Shown here: positions 38,937-52,155 of the stretch, piece after piece
Position numbering within the stretch: position 1 is the stretch's first letter
How the letters are laid out: every line of letters begins with the position of its first letter
NCBI RefSeq assembly: GCF_905475395.1
Contig: NC_058337.1
Coordinates: 66,360,368 to 66,424,367, forward strand
DNA from: Chrysoperla carnea
Lineage: Eukaryota; Arthropoda; Insecta; Neuroptera; Chrysopidae
Direction: 5' to 3'
Length of the DNA stretch: 64,000 nucleotides
Program-made: the position numbers and the translations under genes
Notes under the pieces: model-generated
Databases searched by the model: none
What the model was told of the DNA's origin: nothing
Seen by the model: the letters and a program-made list of their open reading frames with translations, nothing else

Positions 38937-41900
38937 TTATTCTTTTGTTGCTCCTTCTTCGAACGTTTCATTTTCATCGTCTTCTTCCTCAGCCCATGTA
39001 GACAATGTTGGGTCTTCTTCTTCAGCATCCTCAGCCTCACCGATTGCTTTGTACAATTCATGTCTCGTTTCCAATATCTCTTTTACAATATCTTAATAAC
39101 AAAAATATTGTTAGTTTTAAGAAAAATAATTTGTTTATATTTTTTTGAATTTACCAGAAAGTACATCTCGACTACTAATCATATTCTCCATTTCCACAGA
39201 AACTTCTTTCATTAGCCATGGCATGAAGTTCTCATCAACGCTAGTCTTCATGTTATCAATAATGAAGCCATCGTCTTTGAGTCCTTCCAACACGGTTGGA
39301 AGTAAATCTGCAATATATCCTTGCATTAATACAGCTGCCGCAACTCGTTCTTCGGTTTCTTTTTGTGCTTGGGCACCTGCTTCGTGCTCAGCAATACGTC
39401 GATCCTAAAAATTAAAATTATATTAAAATTTGCATTCGTTATTTTAATAATCTGCAATCGTACCTTCTCTTGTCGATATCTTCGTTCACGTTCTTCAAGA
39501 CGTTGAGCTTCTGTACATTCAGCATTTCGAATTTCTTCGAATTGCCGTTGTTGTTCTCTTAATGCTTCTAATTCTTCTTCCTCTAATACTTCAATTAAGG
39601 CTTGTTCCACTGTCTTACCCACTAATATTTCTAGGATTGGTTGTACTTCAATATCAAAGTCGAATAGCTACAAAAAAGATATTTAAAATCAAAATATAAT
39701 TCAGAGCTTTATAAAGCTATGCTGAAGTTACTTTGTTTGAGGCGTGTTATACAAAATCGAAGTTATTATTTATAGCTTTCAGTGTATGAAAGGATGCAAT
39801 GTAATTCTCATGAGAAAAAACCGAAAGGGTCGGCAAACTAGCGATAAATAATATATATTTTCGGAGTATGATATGATTTCGGATACTGAAGACGTAAAAC
39901 GTTTTTTAATACTATATCATTTATAATAGGAGAGCCCAAGAGGGGATTTGAGTTGTAACTTGAGATCGTCAGATTAACAAGTGAGGGGTTCCCAGGACAC
40001 TCTTTAGTACCTCCACCAAATATTATCCCCAAATATGAGGAGACGCGCATACGATCAGATTAGTAAAAATGAATTTGCTCTAGGTGAATTAAATCGAGCG
40101 GGTTAGATTGAGATACGGGAGGTTAATTACATTCTGAAAAATGACAAACGGCTAACGCAACTTTTCAAGCCTCATTTCCTTGCGTCACGCTTAAATCATC
40201 ATTATTGAAATGTACATTTTTTAGCGTGTAATTGACCCACCATATGTTAATCTTACGTGTTCGAGTTATATCACCTAGCGCACTTTTTTTTTACTGATCT
40301 GATCATCTGCCCTACGCATATCTTCCCATATTTAGGGCTAATATTTGGAGAAGGTACTAAGGTCTAAGAAATCTCTTCTTTGGCTTTCTTTTTATTGGGA
40401 ATTGTAACGAATTTGAAATTTTATAATATATACTACACTTCAATGAAGTATAATTTCTAACGTGAAATGAAAAGCAACAAATTTTTATAAATCTTGAAAT
40501 GCTTACATCGCCTGGATAAATTTGTGTCGCTGCATCAATACCAACTTTAGCAGGATAATAAAATGGTGATTTAGGGCGTTCCAAGAACAAATCAGTTTGT
40601 GTTGTTGTATCGGACACAGGAGGGTGATCCATAATTTCTTCCAAATATAATTCAGTTTGTACTGGTTCATGTTTTCGTCCTTTGATTGGTGGTGGAGAGC
40701 CTAAACGTAAACGTACTCCATAAGCTTTTCGATCTTTTGCTTTTTGCCTACACATTTGTCGTCTTCGTGCTTCTGCTGCACGCGCTGCTAAGGTTTCTTC
40801 ATCTCCAAATCCCTGTTGAAATTAAATTATCCGTAAAATTTGTGCCATTCACGACAAATTTGATAGTATTTTATTTTGTGCATGTCTGAATTAACGAATA
40901 TTTTTTAATTTAATAGTGTGTATACGAACATTAAATAGAAACGAAATATTTGACTTTTATATATATAACATGCTTTGAAGAGCTTGCTTGTGCTCCGAAA
41001 TACATATCAATTGATATACTTAAGTAAGTTTTTCTTTGTAAATCACTGCAAATGATTGAGTTATATACCATGTGTGTGTCTACCATCTTGGGATATACAT
41101 ATGTCTGTAGTATGACTGAATACATCCTTTTACTAATGCATCTAAGCGAGAGGTATTATTCATGTATTGTAAGACTACAGATACGATAAACAGATACGAT
41201 ACGACAGGCTGTTGTATTCATGCAGAGAGTGGGAGATTTGTTGCATACAAATATTAACTATGTAACTAAAAAACTCCCACCTCCAAGTGTCTTCCAAATA
41301 ATTCAATGCATGTATATAATACCTCTCGCTTAGATGCATTACTAAACGGATGTATTATGTATTCAGTCATACTACAGACATATTTATATCCCAAGATGGT
41401 AGATACACACACGGTATAGTATTATAGTATACTAAAAATATTGAAGTCCTAAGTTTTTTATTATCTTAAAACCTTATCGTATAGATGCTAATAAATTTGA
41501 CCTATTACGTTAGTACTAAGCCACAAAGCAAAGTTTAGGAGAGGGTATCCACCGGTCTATGCATACAGAGAGAGAGAGAGAAGGTGTGTTGGTTTTATAC
41601 GTAAAAAAGTCAATTTTTCCCACAAATGAACTATAGAAGTTTGAAGATTTACAAGAAATCACTATTTAGAAGTACTATTTAACTTGGCACATTTAAGCTA
41701 TTGAAAGAAATATAGAAAGTCTCTGCCAAAAAAAAAAAATGATTCAGGCGAAAAACCAAAAAAGTTCCCTGTTTGTTTCAAATGTTTTGGTATGCAATTT
41801 TTTTTTTTTAAAATATAAAAAAAGTACTAATCCGATGTTAAATTTGATTTCCTACAAAAAATTGTATATACAATTTCTTGAAATTTTGCTTAGTTTATGA

Positions 41901-44568
41901 GATATTTGGAAAAACCAAAATGGGGCATTTTTCGTTCCTATCTTTAATTTCCATCCTCTCATTGAATAGCACTTAGCAATATTTTCTTCTTTAATAACCC
42001 ATTGAACGATTCTTGTAATAACAACTCGTGAATGCTGCAGTTCCTTATTGCCCTGTTTATTTTACATAATCAATAGCCCAATTCATATTTGAAAAACTTT
42101 AAATGTCATTCTACACCATACTAAGACCAAAAGCTCTAAAAACCTACTTGATAATTTTGATTTAAACAAATAGAAACTACAAAAAAATCACTTTAAACAT
42201 TTCAAGAATTCCATTGCCAGGACTATTTTAATAGAAAAATATTATATCATAGTTATTTTCCTAGTTAATTCTAAGTAAATTACCTAGTTAATTCTAGTAA
42301 ATTATTAATATGTATAATAATAATTATACAATAATAATTATTGAAAAAAGAATAATTCAGAAACTTCGAATTTCGTAGTTTAGAACGCTCTGTAGACTAT
42401 TGACTATCGTGTCGTTCTTAAAGAATTATGTTTAAGAATTTTTAAAATTTGCAACGTTAAACCACAATTGCGTAGCTATAATTCCTCATTTTTAAAATTT
42501 AGTAAACATTTTAACACATACGGACTAAATACACTCAACTAGGATGCAATTATGGTGGAAGTGCAAGGTACATTCAATATTGTCATAAGTAGATATGTTT
42601 AATGCACTGACTTGCACTTCCACCTGCTAATATAAGTATTAGAGAGTTTTTGTTGAAAGTTAAAAATGTAGTGATTATGATGCTCCAAAAATATGAAAAT
42701 AATTTATTGCATCTAGGCTAGACCACAAAACAAATTTGATATTAGTGATATGTAGTTTTAATTGATATATTACTACGTGATTTCAAACTTCAAATGTGTT
42801 CCCTTAATTAAATTTTTTATTGTAGAGTTTTCGAAAACTCTATAAAATACTAAATATATGATTTCACAGGGTTCTACAATTTTTATATTGCGTCACAATC
42901 TTAAAATTGATTAATATTCGTTCTTTGCTTTCTTATACAAAGTAAATGTTTAAACATAACTAATACCAGTATTATACTAGCATTTCAAGATCAAGATCAT
43001 TTTCAGATTCAGATCAAGATCATTTTGATTTTATAAAGGCACAATGCGGTCATGAAGTATTATTTTTTTAATTATTCTAATAAGAAGATAATTGAATAAC
43101 AAATAACGAGAGTACAGCGAACAAGTGATTAAAGTTTATTTTTTCGAATTTTTTATTTTTATTTTGACGTACGACAGACACTTTTTGTAAAACTATATCT
43201 TTTTTATGTGATTAAATTATCGACTTCTTAGATTAAAATAAAGAAAGAAAGAAATATGAATGATAATCAATTTAAAAATGGAGATGTGGAATGTATCGCG
43301 CGCCAGAGCAACATTTTCGATAATATTCTCATTTAAAACACCTTTCACACTCGGCGTAATGTAGCTGTATAAGAAGTTTCAAAATTAAAGTATATAATCA
43401 CTAAAACAATCACTAATAAGTACTTATGTTGAATAAATCATGCTAAATACGCAATAAATACAGAGTGGTCTAACGGCAAGTTCTAACAGCAGGAATGCAT
43501 CAAATGGTACGTTAAAGAGAAAACGATGAAAATTTCTCGATACATTTATGGCTTGAAAAGCATAGTTTCTTCGATAAAGTCTGTTGAAATTTTCGAAGAA
43601 ACGGATATTTTGACAACTTGCTTTAAAAAAAATCGAAATTTTATGCGCTAAAGATTCTTAATGATTTAAGGTTTATAGTTATAAGTTACGCAACCTAGCG
43701 GGAGAGATGCGAGTATCTCATCCTGTTTCGAGTAAAAAATTTCTAGCGTCAGTAAATTTATTATAACGCTTTGCAATGACCCAACCTTTGGGAATATGCA
43801 TTCACCAAAATATACTTTCTTTTTTTTTTTTAAATAACACAATTACCTACACTAGAAAAAAATCTACCATACACTTATATCCGTTTGCTGGTTCTAAGTG
43901 TGCTAAGAAATAATTATTATTTTAATGTTATCTACCGTTTGATGAAATCCCAATGTCATAGTTTTGGACACTCTGTATAAATATTGAGAGTATTACTATT
44001 TGCTAAAAATATCATACAAATTTTTTTTCTGTCCATCATAAAATTACCAATAAACGACTTTTAAAATAGTGTAACATGCAAAATGAAAAACCTTCATGCA
44101 TAAGCTATTTTTGAAAATTAAAACTACACCTTAATAAAATGATGAAATATGAACAATAAATATTAGAATGAAAGGATGATTCTAATTTACAAAATTTTTT
44201 GTAATAATTCAAACTTACTTGAGATAAACATTTTGCATTGCCACAATAAGGATTCCATTTCTGCTGATTGATAGTGCGAACCAAAAAATTACATTAAATA
44301 TTTACTCTCAAACAGTGTCTTAAAAATATCAAACTACCTCAAATATTACGACCCTAAACTAAATCATGTATTTTACACTAGTTATTTGGTGTATTCAAAA
44401 AAAAAAATACTTTGTGATTTGATTTATTTCTCAAAATAAAAATTACACACGTTTTATAAAGTACATTTTAATATATTTATACTCACCGGACATGGTGTTG
44501 GTTGTATTGCATATGTGTTTCCACGATGTACACGTTTATCGAACATAATATTAGCTGTATTTCCATCT
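38937..44568 (-). CDS. RSPH3: Radial spoke head protein 3, core and C-terminal exons
   Basis: Six minus-strand exons: 44568-44487, 44260-44219 (or from 44263), 40812-40507, 39667-39464, 39404-39155 and 39091-38937 (TAA 38937-38939). All junctions are GT-AG and in frame. Recognisable RSPH3 blocks in order are NIMFDKRVHRGNTYAIQP, EPVQTELYLEEI with TQTDLFLERP, PAKVGIDAATQIYPGD, LFDFDIEVQPILEILVGKTV, an EEEELEALREQQRQFEEIRN coiled coil with EAQRLEERERR, then YIADLLPTVLEGL, FMPWLMKEV and an acidic tail. RSPH3 is the dimeric scaffold of the axonemal radial spoke stalk and, in studied species, an A-kinase anchoring protein; in insects the expected site is the sperm flagellum or other motile axonemes. 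Two introns are tiny (59 and 63 nt). The first exon here starts with one nucleotide of a split codon, so more coding sequence lies upstream; the best candidate is the exon at 57866-56977. Confidence 0.93.
39668..40506 (-). other. RSPH3 intron carrying a foldback element
   Basis: 839-nt GT-AG intron (donor GTAAGC). About 370 bp of it is the inverted repeat at 39995-40368. No exon is seen. Confidence 0.75.
39995..40368. mobile_element. Foldback/MITE with arms of about 150 bp
   Basis: The left arm (tagtacctccaccaaatatt ... gatcagattagtaaaa ... ctaggtga) is the reverse complement of the right arm (tcacctagcgcac ... tttttactgatctgatc ... aatatttggagaaggtacta) with moderate divergence. About 45 bp separates the arms. 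Confidence 0.75.
40813..44218 (-). other. RSPH3 intron (3.4 kb)
   Basis: It lies between the microexon and the 306-nt exon. It contains the foldback at 41064-41418, a short GA tract near 41568-41582 and otherwise unremarkable AT-rich sequence. No tRNA or exon found. Confidence 0.65.
41064..41418. mobile_element. Foldback MITE, TATACC termini
   Basis: Arms of about 105 bp: tataccatgtgtgtgtctac on the left against gtagatacacacacggtata on the right, continuing through ttgggatata, tagtatgactgaatac and gcatctaagcgagagg. The arms are highly similar, so the insertion is fairly young. The loop is about 140 bp. Confidence 0.85.
44219..44263 (-). CDS. RSPH3: RSPH3 42/45-nt microexon (possibly a cassette exon)
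   Basis: This short exon encodes (Q)KWNPYCGNAKCLSQ between two phase-0 introns. It ends in a perfect GTAAGT donor and is preceded by a tandem acceptor cagcag, so both 42- and 45-nt forms keep the frame. The pyrimidine tract is weak. Skipping it also keeps the frame, so inclusion may be alternative. The evidence is splice signals and an open frame, not homology I can recall. Confidence 0.5.
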
Positions 44569-44645
44569 CTGAAACAAAATTGAATAAAAATAAAACATGA
44601 TGTTGTATATGAATATAATATATAACTTGCTTGTTGTAATCACAA

Positions 44646-44727
44646 GCAGTCGTGGCCGAGCGGTTAAGGCGTCTGACTAGAAATCAGATTCCCTCTGGGA
44701 GCGTAGGTTCGAATCCTACCGACTGCG
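44646..44727 (+). tRNA. tRNA-Ser (anticodon AGA)
   Basis: 82 nt with GCAGTCG/CGACTGC acceptor fully paired, D arm tggccgagcggttaagg, anticodon loop CTAGAAA, long variable arm and TTCGAAT T-loop, then discriminator G and a T7 terminator about 8 nt downstream. It differs from the two copies near 50 kb at one D-loop base (C for T). It lies antisense to RSPH3, 78 bp from the exon at 44568. Confidence 0.96.
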
Positions 44728-45136
44728 ATATAAATTTTTTTCAAATTTTTATTTCGAAAATAAACTTTAGTGGTTATTAAATTTTCTGAATATAGTTTAT
44801 TGTCCTGCATTACTTTTGCACTTAAAAAATCTATGTGTTTATAAAACAAATTGAATTATTTAACCCTTTTATTATGGAAGCGTTGATATATAGACCCGGT
44901 AAAATCCGTCATTGAGCATGATTAATTTTCAAATGGAAAATTTTTGCAGGGTCTCGATTAAAAAATGTTCTCAAACGTATACCCGGTGGAATATTGTTTA
45001 AACTAATTTTTTTTAAACAAATAAACAATATTAATGAAATTGCTACGGAAAAAATTTTATCATATATAATTGGAGTTAAAATTTACACAAAAAGTTCTTA
45101 AACATTTTTCTCTAAGCCCTCCAGTTTTCGAATTTG

Positions 45137-45620
45137 AAAAACACGATTTTTACGATTTTCATTCCTCAAATAGTTTATCTAAAAAGTCATATTTTTAATA
45201 GGTATAAAATTTTTATTTGTGGTGTAAAGCTTACTCAACAAAAAAACCCAAAATTTTTGGACCTAATTGCATTTTAAGTACTTGATTGTTAATTGTTAAG
45301 AAAGCGTACGCGAAAAACTATCCAAAAATAACAATTTTCTGTTCTATATATGCTACAGAGATGGAATTTTCACCAATCGATTCGAAACCAACTCTCCGGA
45401 AAATCGATTAACGAAAATCCAATCTTTCTAGCATGTATAGAACAGAAAATCTTTTTGTTGGCTAGTTTTTCGCGCACGCACTTAACAATTAACAATCAAG
45501 CACATAAAATGCAATTAGGTCAAAAATATTGTTGAGTAAGCTTTACACTACAAATAAAAATTAATAAATATCATACACTTTTTGAGGTATGAAAATTTTA
45601 AAAAAACGAATGTTTTTTTA
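45137..45620. mobile_element. Foldback element with arms of about 200 bp
   Basis: The left arm (atttgtggtgtaaagcttac ... attgttaattgttaag ... ttctgttctatatatgct) is mirrored by the right arm (agcatgtatagaacagaaaa ... cttaacaattaacaatc ... gtaagctttacactacaaat). An unpaired centre of about 75 bp contains ccaatcgattcgaaacc. Confidence 0.85.
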
Positions 45621-48600
45621 CCTACACTTTTACGTTCAGAGAAACATTTTTTACTCGGGATACAGCAAAAATTTTCCATGCGAAAATTATTCATGTTCAA
45701 TGCCGAATTTTCAGAATTTTCTCTCATATTTAAAACTAAAAGAAGGGTCAAAGTCAAGATTATACTGTTTATTATGTAGTCTTTAAATACAGAGTGAGTA
45801 GAGAGGAATGACTAGTTTCAGTAGTGGATTGTAATGTACACATATTGAAACGTTTCATTTCAACCCTCCAGATAATTTACTCCTTTTGAAAGATTTCTGA
45901 GTTTATACAATATATAAAAAGAAACATTTAAAAAAAAAAATCTTCAAAATCGGAGCTGTTATTGAGGACACCCTAAGTATGGCTATTTTATGTATTCTTT
46001 TATCCGACAATCAGTTGGATAATGTAAAAAAATTTTTATGCTATTCAGGAAAAAATGATTAAATGGTTGTAATACGTTTTATTTTATGCTTTACAACTTT
46101 GCTTATAAAAATTTTCATTTTTCTGATACATATTAAGCAAGAAATCCTCAAAATTTATTATCCATTATAATAGTATAATAACGAGGGCTCTTGTTTACTG
46201 ATCCAAAATTATTATTGTTCAATAATGTAATTAATTCTGAGCATTTTCAAAATTAATATTAAAAAATTTTATAATGGATAAAGTTGTTAGAAAATTAAGT
46301 TAATTTACTTGTTAATTAAGTTAAGAAAGTTAAGTTGTTAGAAATTTAAGTTAATGATCTGATCTTTTACTTTACGTATAATAAACTACATAATTGCTTT
46401 ATTTTGAAAATACAATCGGTTCAGAAGATATAAGGCTTTTAAATGTATTTTCTGCGTAAAATCAATGTACTCCTAGATTAAGGGTCTAGACATCCTGGAC
46501 TCACATTCACTGACTGATTCACTGATCTATACAAATTCTAACACACTTCTATATATGAAAGAAAGATACGGCTTTTTGCTTTCGAAGAAAAATTACTTGA
46601 CGGGACAGTTTTAAAAACTTTAATTGTTTAACTTTAAGAATAGTTTTCTACTCTATAAAATTAGTTTTTAGTTTCTGTGCTTTATGTAGAGATTTTTTTG
46701 CAACAAAACTAAAGTTTGGGGAAAAAATAAACCATATTTTTAAACGAACACAAAAAACAAAAACATTAAAATGATTATCCAATAATTTCCCGAAAGAAAA
46801 AACAGTCATAACTTAAATATAATTAGCGAAGATTAAATTTCTCTATCCCTTCTTAAAAAGTATATATTTTTAGAGAAGAAAATTATTGTAACTGACCGGA
46901 AATCGCGTGTTTTACGGTGGTGTAGAGTATGGTCTTCCGTTGTTGGTGCAAGTTTTCTTTAACATACATTAAACACATTTTTCAGAACAAAATTTTATTT
47001 AATAAACAAAGACAAAAGATAGGAATTCGTAAGTAATTTATATATAATTTTCTCTGTTATCTATTAATATTAAAAATTGTTTCTATACTTCAATAGGTTT
47101 GTATAAGTATCTAATAATTTCTATTTTCTGTTAAGGTTAACAGAGGTCATTCGGAAATTGAATACATTTCGACTTTCTGTTTTAGAATAAAAATAGTCAT
47201 TAATATAAAAGGGATAAAAGATATATTAAAAAATTAATAAAGATATTTATGATAAAATTTAATTAAAAATTGACTTTTTGATATGTTAATCGTCTTTGCG
47301 TTATAGGTACTTCCCTACTAATACTAACTTCTAATAACTTGGAAATCGAAGCTCGTAATTAAATATTAAAATGATAATTCATTGAAATTAGATAAATAAA
47401 CGTTCTATTAGAGATAACACATCAATTTTATAATTTATAAAAGCTTCGCATCTCTTACAGCAATCCTAAACTTACATACGTTGACAATTATTGGCAATTT
47501 ACAGGCAAAATCTCAATTTAGTACACAAATTTTCCTCATTAAATTCTCCAAAGAAAATCTGTGATGAATAGTGAAACAAAAAAATGAGATTTTAAAAACC
47601 AAAATCGGTACAATCGGTTTAAAACCTGGTTGTAAACTCACAACATTATAATTCAAAAATATATTATTAAACTTGTTGGAACTTTTTCTATCAAATTTTG
47701 GTTTTTCTTTGCCCCAGGACTAAGATACATTGAAAAAATGGTAGGAGTACTCGGAAACAAGATGAACCAGCAAGCAATGTTTTTATGGCAATCCGTATTT
47801 AGCATCCCTAGGTTTAAAAAAAAAAGTAATATGTCATAACTCGAGTTTTTAAAAGGGATAATATCGCCGTGCCGGCGTTACCCAATGTAGGCGCTAAAGT
47901 AAAAACAACATAATGATTTTCAAAATTCATAAAAATTTTATCCGTTACTTAGACAATAAGGTCACAAATAATATGTATTTAAATGTACTACGTATGGTCA
48001 CTCTAGAAAATGATTTAAGTTAGTGTCCACGCTAATAAATAGGTACACATCATAAAACGGATCAATGTATTCATTTATTCACATTTTCATTCAAGTGTGA
48101 GTATCTTGGTTGATAAAATAAGAATTATAGATTTTTTATTTGAAATAAAACTATAATATATCAATATGTCTTTTTTTTAATTTAAGAGATTATGTCATGA
48201 CATTTATATTTTTAATAATTTGACGTTAAAGAACCTTTCTACGAAATAATAGAAAGATAAGTTTCATTTTTAATACATATCCTTACCACAAATCACACTA
48301 AACTGTTAATTTTAGCCAAGTGGTTTTTTTTCTCCAAAAACCGCAATTTAATGTATTCAAGCAGATATAATCTAATATTTAATGGAAAAATCGATGAAAC
48401 TCATTTTCGATTAAATTTTATGAATGGTCAAAAATGATAGAGTTTAGAACGATAGTGCATTTTAATAACCTCTAAAATATAACCTGTAACATATAACCTC
48501 TTAATATATGACCTTTTACCATGTAAAATATATTAGGAAAACCCGTTCATTGCAAGCGAAACGATTTTTAATAAAAACTTTATTTTTTGCATATATCTCT

Positions 48601-49414
48601 TTATCGCCTTGTATCGCTTGATATGCCGTGTAATTCTTTCGATAATTCTGAAATTATATTCGAATAAAATAAAAGTATGACGGTTGTTTCAGTATCTCCC
48701 GTTGGTCACTTATGGGGCATAGTGGATGGGGCATTTTCTTCTAACACTTGATGGTGGATCAGATCGAAAAACTCCAAAGAACTTTTCACTATAGAGTTAA
48801 ATTGGTACGCTATCCACTAATTGATTACTTTTGAGACATCCGGTATGTGTTATGTCCATGGGTAAAGTAGTTAATTGGTAAATCTGTGTATAGTAATTAA
48901 GTCGGTTCAACCAACATAACAAATCGAACTGAATGACGTATTTTTAGACCGATTTGGGATAATTTATTTAACAAAATATTATTTCTTGAATTTTATACAC
49001 CAATTATATACATAATTTAATATTGCTTTTCATTTTTTTTTTTATATTTTCTTTTTATGGATATGGAAAGTTCAAGCACCCCGATGGATCACAATAACCG
49101 TAAACAATTAAAGGTGAAAGCTCAGAAAAGATTAGCTTTTTCGGAAGGAAAAAGAAAATATTTTTTCACAAAAAAGAAAATGTTTTTAAAAAATGTTATC
49201 ACTAAAAATACAATTTAGTCACAGTTATATCTTTTGTAAATCGTGTTGGTTTCTCAGTGCAATAAATATTTTTCTGTTTTATTTATAGACACGGTATGGT
49301 TATATTATAATTGTTGAAGGTAATAAAAACTATACGCAATCGAGTAAAATGTAAACGTAATTTACGACCACTTAAAAAATGTGTAGTTTTTTCTTTTTTA
49401 TAATTTGTTCAGCT

Positions 49415-49496
49415 GCAGTCGTGGCCGAGTGGTTAAGGCGTCTGACTAGAAATCAGATTCCCTCTGGGAGCGTAGGTTCGAATCCTACCGACTGCG
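49415..49496 (+). tRNA. tRNA-Ser (anticodon AGA)
   Basis: Complete 82-nt serine tRNA with all arms paired, anticodon AGA, long variable arm and a TTTTT terminator shortly downstream. Its mature sequence is identical to the copy at 50173, 758 bp away, while the flanking sequence is not. Confidence 0.96.
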
Positions 49497-50172
49497 AATA
49501 ATATTTTTGTTTCATTGTTGCCTACAACAATACAAGTGTTTTCCAAAAATAGTAATGGTATAATATTATGGCATCGATTTATTTTGATGACTTCATGCAG
49601 GATTTAAAATACTGACTGTGATGACTTTATATATTGGTTTAGATTTACTAAAATTGTCAAATATTCTTTAAAAAAGCAGTTGCGCCATCAACGACGAACT
49701 AGTAAATAGATTTGACCTGAAATAATAACCTTTTTTTTGTTGAATAACCTTTTTTCTGTCATGATTTAACAGCGGTTAAGTCTGGTTTTTATTCATTTTC
49801 CGTCAAAGTTGCTGCTAGGTAGCAAAAACCGTGAGGGTAGCTTTAAAAGCCATAGGAAACAAAAATCTAAAAAAATTATAGCATTCTTAGAATCGCTACC
49901 ACTATCTATAGTATATTTGTATATCTCTTATAAGCTGCAACTCAAGAAATCGGCTGTAAGACTCATGGACTCTTACAGACGTCTGGCAAAATTATAGGTC
50001 AAAATTTAGAGCTATTCAAATTTTTTGTTTGAGTAAATATTAAAAGAGAGCGATTAGAACTAAGATTTTCGCAGGGTATTACTGAATATAAAAAATATGA
50101 ATAAGTTTTAGACTTTTTAACTTTTTGCTTAACTGTTCGGTCCTGATTTAGATAAATGCTAATTATATCACA

Positions 50173-50254
50173 GCAGTCGTGGCCGAGTGGTTAAGGCGTC
50201 TGACTAGAAATCAGATTCCCTCTGGGAGCGTAGGTTCGAATCCTACCGACTGCG
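50173..50254 (+). tRNA. tRNA-Ser (anticodon AGA)
   Basis: Complete 82-nt serine tRNA identical to the 49415 copy. A TTTT followed by TTTTT lies within about 15 nt of the 3' end. It belongs to the same local tRNA-Ser group inside the large RSPH3 intron. Confidence 0.96.
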
Positions 50255-50951
50255 AACTATTTTGTTTTTGATAATAGCTTGACTATGAATATAGGAGGCG
50301 TGATCCATTAACGATGGCAAAATCATACGATCCAAGTGTCAGAGTAGAAAATTGTTTATCCATTATTATTTATTTTTAAAAAATTTACCACTAAATTCAT
50401 TTATTTCAAACGTACATATTTGCGTTAATTTCTGACATATATAATCATGAGACTTGGATCACTAAGGTTCTACCATAGACAGAGATATTTGCAATTTTAT
50501 TTCAAGCTCTTTTAGTTAATTCAAATAAGCATAAATAAAACAAATATATTTTCACAAATACATAAAAATAAAAAAATTTAACCTTTTGGAATTTAAGTGG
50601 CGTTCTAATCTAATCACACTCAAGTTTTTGCATTTCTCAGCGATATTGCAAAGTAGAAATTGCAAACAATTAATTAATTTACGTTTGTTACAATAATTGT
50701 ATAAATAATAGAGTAATAAAATACATATCACATCAGGTGAATAACGTTAGATAGATCTAAAAGTGGAAGAAAAATGTTTCAAATAACTTTCTTGCCTTCA
50801 GATGTACAAGTTTCGCACGGGAAATTGAGTGCACCTAGCCAACCCATTCAAAACCAAATCCAAACCTAATCAAAATCTTTATTAATGTTATCTTCCTATT
50901 TAATGAGAATACCATAGAATTATCATCTGTAAAAACAGTTATTTATCAATA

Positions 50952-50999
50952 GAAGCCATGACCGAGTTTTAAAAGCGTCTATCTAACTCATTTGATTGA
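50952..50999 (+). pseudogene. Truncated tRNA-Ser relic (5' half)
   Basis: About 48 nt align to the 5' half of the neighbouring tRNA-Ser (gaagccatgaccgag against gcagtcgtggccgag, then aaaagcgtct) with many substitutions. No T arm follows, so it cannot be functional. Confidence 0.65.
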
Positions 51000-51588
51000 C
51001 CATCGAATAGTATTTTTATCAAAAAACATTGTAAAATAAAATAGTAATAATTGTTTTTGTAAAGAAACTTATGATTATCGAAAATGTTTTTTAAACATAC
51101 TTTGACGTGTTTTTTATTTAAATCAACCTCCCCTTTACCCATGACCAATAGAATAGCACCCTTCAAGCTTTGTTTTCTATATAAATTTTAAGAATAATAA
51201 ATATTAAAAACGTAAATAAGATTTTAATCTAATCCACAAACATACAACACAACCATATATGACGCATTATAAAAAATTTGAACAAACACTGATACAGTGA
51301 TTTGGTAAAATATTAAGGGATTAGGAATTATTAGAAGTTTTATTAATCTAGTGATGGAGCGAAGTAAGAGTATGAAAGCTAGTGCTGCTAATCCAACTTT
51401 AACTTTGTACATCAGAGCTTGCGTCTAATCCGGTAATTCTGATTTTTTGCAGACTTGTTTATGCGGAATAATCCAAGTTTTTGACCTCGAGCGCTGAACG
51501 CAACTTTGTCAAAAATCGAAAAAATCGTGAAAATTACGGCATTTTTTTTCAGATTTTTGCTATTGTAACCCTAAAGAGCTAGTGTCTG

Positions 51589-51777
51589 ATGGTACCTTTT
51601 CGGAAATTTTTTAAAGTTTCCGAGTTAAAGCTTTTCAACCTTCAACCACTAAAGGCATGGATGAAAAGGAAAACCTCTGGTTTCAATGAGGATTTTGAAG
51701 AGGCGATGCTGGAATATATGTCATCTGATGCTTTAAATTGGCTACTAACGAAACCCGAAGAACCAGGTTTAATCTGA
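51589..51777 (+). other. Unassigned 62-codon open frame
   Basis: ATGG start context with an in-frame TAG just upstream and TGA at the end. The product has mixed, protein-like composition (e.g. LKAWMKRKTSGFNEDFEEAM, SSDALNWLL), unlike the Phe/Lys/Asn/Ile-rich translations of the surrounding DNA. I recognise no domain. It could be a small gene, a transposon remnant or chance. It lies antisense within the presumed RSPH3 intron. Confidence 0.2.
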
Positions 51778-52155
51778 TGTCAAAACATGATTTTCCCCAT
51801 CAAAATCTGCAAGATATTTTTTGGTTTAAAGTCGTTTTTGATTGGTTAATTACAAAACGAGTTATTAGTCATAATGGTTATATAGATTGAAATGGTACAC
51901 CCTGTAGCCAATAATTTTGTGACGTATTTTTGAGCAATGTGATACCAAAACCAACAAACTGAATTTACGTTTAATAATAATTGAACAACTTTTTATTTTT
52001 GTTCAAAAAAATTTAAGCATATTTCAGTGAAATTGACTTTTAATCAAATATTCCAGCCACTTGGTTATAGTTGATAAGAAAATACACAAAACCGGCCACT
52101 ACTGCTGCTAAAAAAAATTTAAAGCAGAATAATAAAATATAAACCAAATATTGAA

